From NCBI RefSeq assembly GCF_000003195.3, contig NC_012878.2:58652629-58716628 (forward strand): a DNA stretch of 64,000 bases. The letters are read 5' to 3'. This document shows positions 62,958-64,000 of the stretch, piece after piece. The notes under the pieces are model-generated. The model was not told the origin of the DNA. It was given only the letters and a program-made list of their open reading frames with translations, and ran no database searches. The stretch is from Sorghum bicolor (Eukaryota > Streptophyta > Magnoliopsida > Poales > Poaceae). The translations under genes and the position numbers were made by a program. Numbering within the stretch: the first letter of the stretch is position 1; each line of letters starts with the position of its first letter.

Positions 62958-63952
62958 ATGGAGGGGTCCGCGGCCGACGCGGAGCAGGAGCAGGAGCAGA
63001 AGCGGGCGGCGGCGGCGGCGGCGTACGACTACGAGGGCGACGCGCGCTGGGCCGACTACTGGTCCAACGTCCTCCTCCCGCCGAACCTCGCCTCCCGCCC
63101 CGACGTCGTCGACCACTTCAAGCGCAAGTTCTACCAGCGCTACATCGTGAGTTCCGCTTCCACCGCCGCCGCCGCCCTGCACCTGCCTTGCCTTGGAGTT
63201 CCGTGATTCCCTCGCCCCCTCCCGCCGCGGCCGCTGTTCCCCTACCACCCGTCCGCCCGCGCTGGGCAGTAGTGCTAGTTTAGGATCTGACGCGCTTTCC
63301 GTACGGAAGCGCAGCCCTGCCGAATTCGTGTGCGCTGGGAGTTTGCTTAAGCTTGTCGTGCTGAGGTCCAGATTGCAGGAGCGTGCCTTGTAGCGTCGGG
63401 TTTATGCGCTGGACTGCTGGTTGCAGCGAGTGGCTGAGCAGAGATCCAGTCGCGGTCGCGGCGCGCTGCCTTGCTTAGCTGCTGACGGTCTGCTTGCTTA
63501 CTGTAGACTCTAGTTGAACACGGCATGCTCGATCGATTCCATCTGTTGCTTGCTTCCAACCCTTGGTGAAGCTTGTGATTTCATTATGGGGAATGCAACA
63601 TGCTCCTTCTTACTAGTAGTTAGTAAGTTTATTATCCATATAAACCCATCTATAGGTATAGGTTGGGTCAGGATACTGTTATGCAGTTTGCTTGTACACA
63701 CATACTTTAGACAATGGAAAACAAATTCTTGCCATTTGCGTTTGCACACCATTTTGAGTTGATATCATCCACTGAACAATGAAGAGTGAAGCAATACAGT
63801 TGTATATTTTGATTTTTTCCCTCCTTTGGTTTCGCAGGACCATGATTTGGTCGTTGAGCCGAGGTCATTCACTGGTTCCACTCAGCCCAGCAGGCCAGAT
63901 GTAAGGTCTTCGTCTTCGTCATCCAGCGAGAACGTCAGGGCACGTAATTCAG
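62958..63952 (+). CDS. Unrecognised plant gene, first two exons (partial at window edge)
   Basis: Exon 1 (62958-63146) encodes 63 residues: an acidic/Ala-rich start (MEGSAADAEQEQEQKRAAAA) and then ARWADYWSNVLLPPNLASRP with VVDHFKRKFYQRYI. Exon 2 (63838-63952) continues DHDLVVEPRSFTGSTQPSRP, a Ser run and ENVRARNSG, ending at a GTAAACC donor in phase 1. The gene continues beyond the window. The block of aromatic and charged residues looks conserved, and the Ser/Arg-rich linker suggests a following domain. A membrane protein of the TMEM33/Pom33 type came to mind, but the defining helices would be outside the window, so no name is given. Confidence 0.75.
63147..63837 (+). other. First intron of the last gene
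   Basis: 691 bases from GTGAGTTCC to GGTTTCGCAG. Its 5' part is GC-rich and the rest AT-rich, as in many grass first introns. No repeat or nested gene is visible. Confidence 0.6.
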
Positions 63953-64000
63953 GTAAACCATGTATGTTTTGGACATCCATCAGTTTGTGTATCACATGTC

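Overview
This is a plant nuclear window from a grass, most likely Sorghum or a close Andropogoneae relative. The basis is intron-rich eukaryotic genes with GT-AG (and two GC-AG) junctions, very GC-rich 5' ends on several genes, dense MITEs including eight ~240-bp copies with GGCCTTGTTTAG ends, and grass-type protein families. The species is an inference; nothing in the window names it. All exon joins below were made by eye from reading frame and splice consensus.

Layout, left to right. 1-6581 (-): N-terminal half of the cohesin ATPase SMC3, running off the left edge in the hinge. 8254-10560 (+): COX5b, the zinc-binding nuclear subunit of cytochrome c oxidase. 11851-13564 (-): PTD (PARTING DANCERS), a meiotic crossover protein of the ERCC1/Rad10 fold. 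16156-20657 (+): a leucine-rich-repeat receptor-like kinase with an atypical kinase domain. 22394-22912 (+): an intronless plant-specific unknown. 24163-25122 (-): a SWEET sugar transporter. 27116-28547: a Pack-MULE (9-bp target duplication, ~107-bp inverted ends) carrying an F-box gene fragment. 30812-31957 (+): a protein with an MCA/MLKL-like N-terminal helical domain and an in-frame (exitron-like) intron. 34140-34570 (-): a LINE remnant. 34662-39305 (-): a short SIN3-like co-repressor. 43400-46487 (+): a SANT/Myb-domain nuclear protein with three 81-bp coding repeats. 48457-58706 (-): three tandem BCS1-type AAA-ATPase genes, the last two near-identical, with decayed 3' exon copies. 62958-63952 (+): the 5' exons of an unrecognised gene running off the right edge.

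Four of the genes (SMC3, PTD, the SIN3-like gene, the SANT gene) have chromosome or chromatin roles. The strongest unexplained signal is a homologous 5' leader, holding a telo-box-like AACCCTAA and a GGATCTGAT motif, that sits just upstream of the start codons of SMC3, PTD and the SANT gene in the same orientation relative to transcription; a fourth, orphan partial copy lies near PTD. It looks like a dispersed promoter or 5'-UTR module. The rest of the intergenic space is mostly MITEs (Tourist/Harbinger-like, Stowaway-like, Mutator-like), microsatellites and AT-rich filler.
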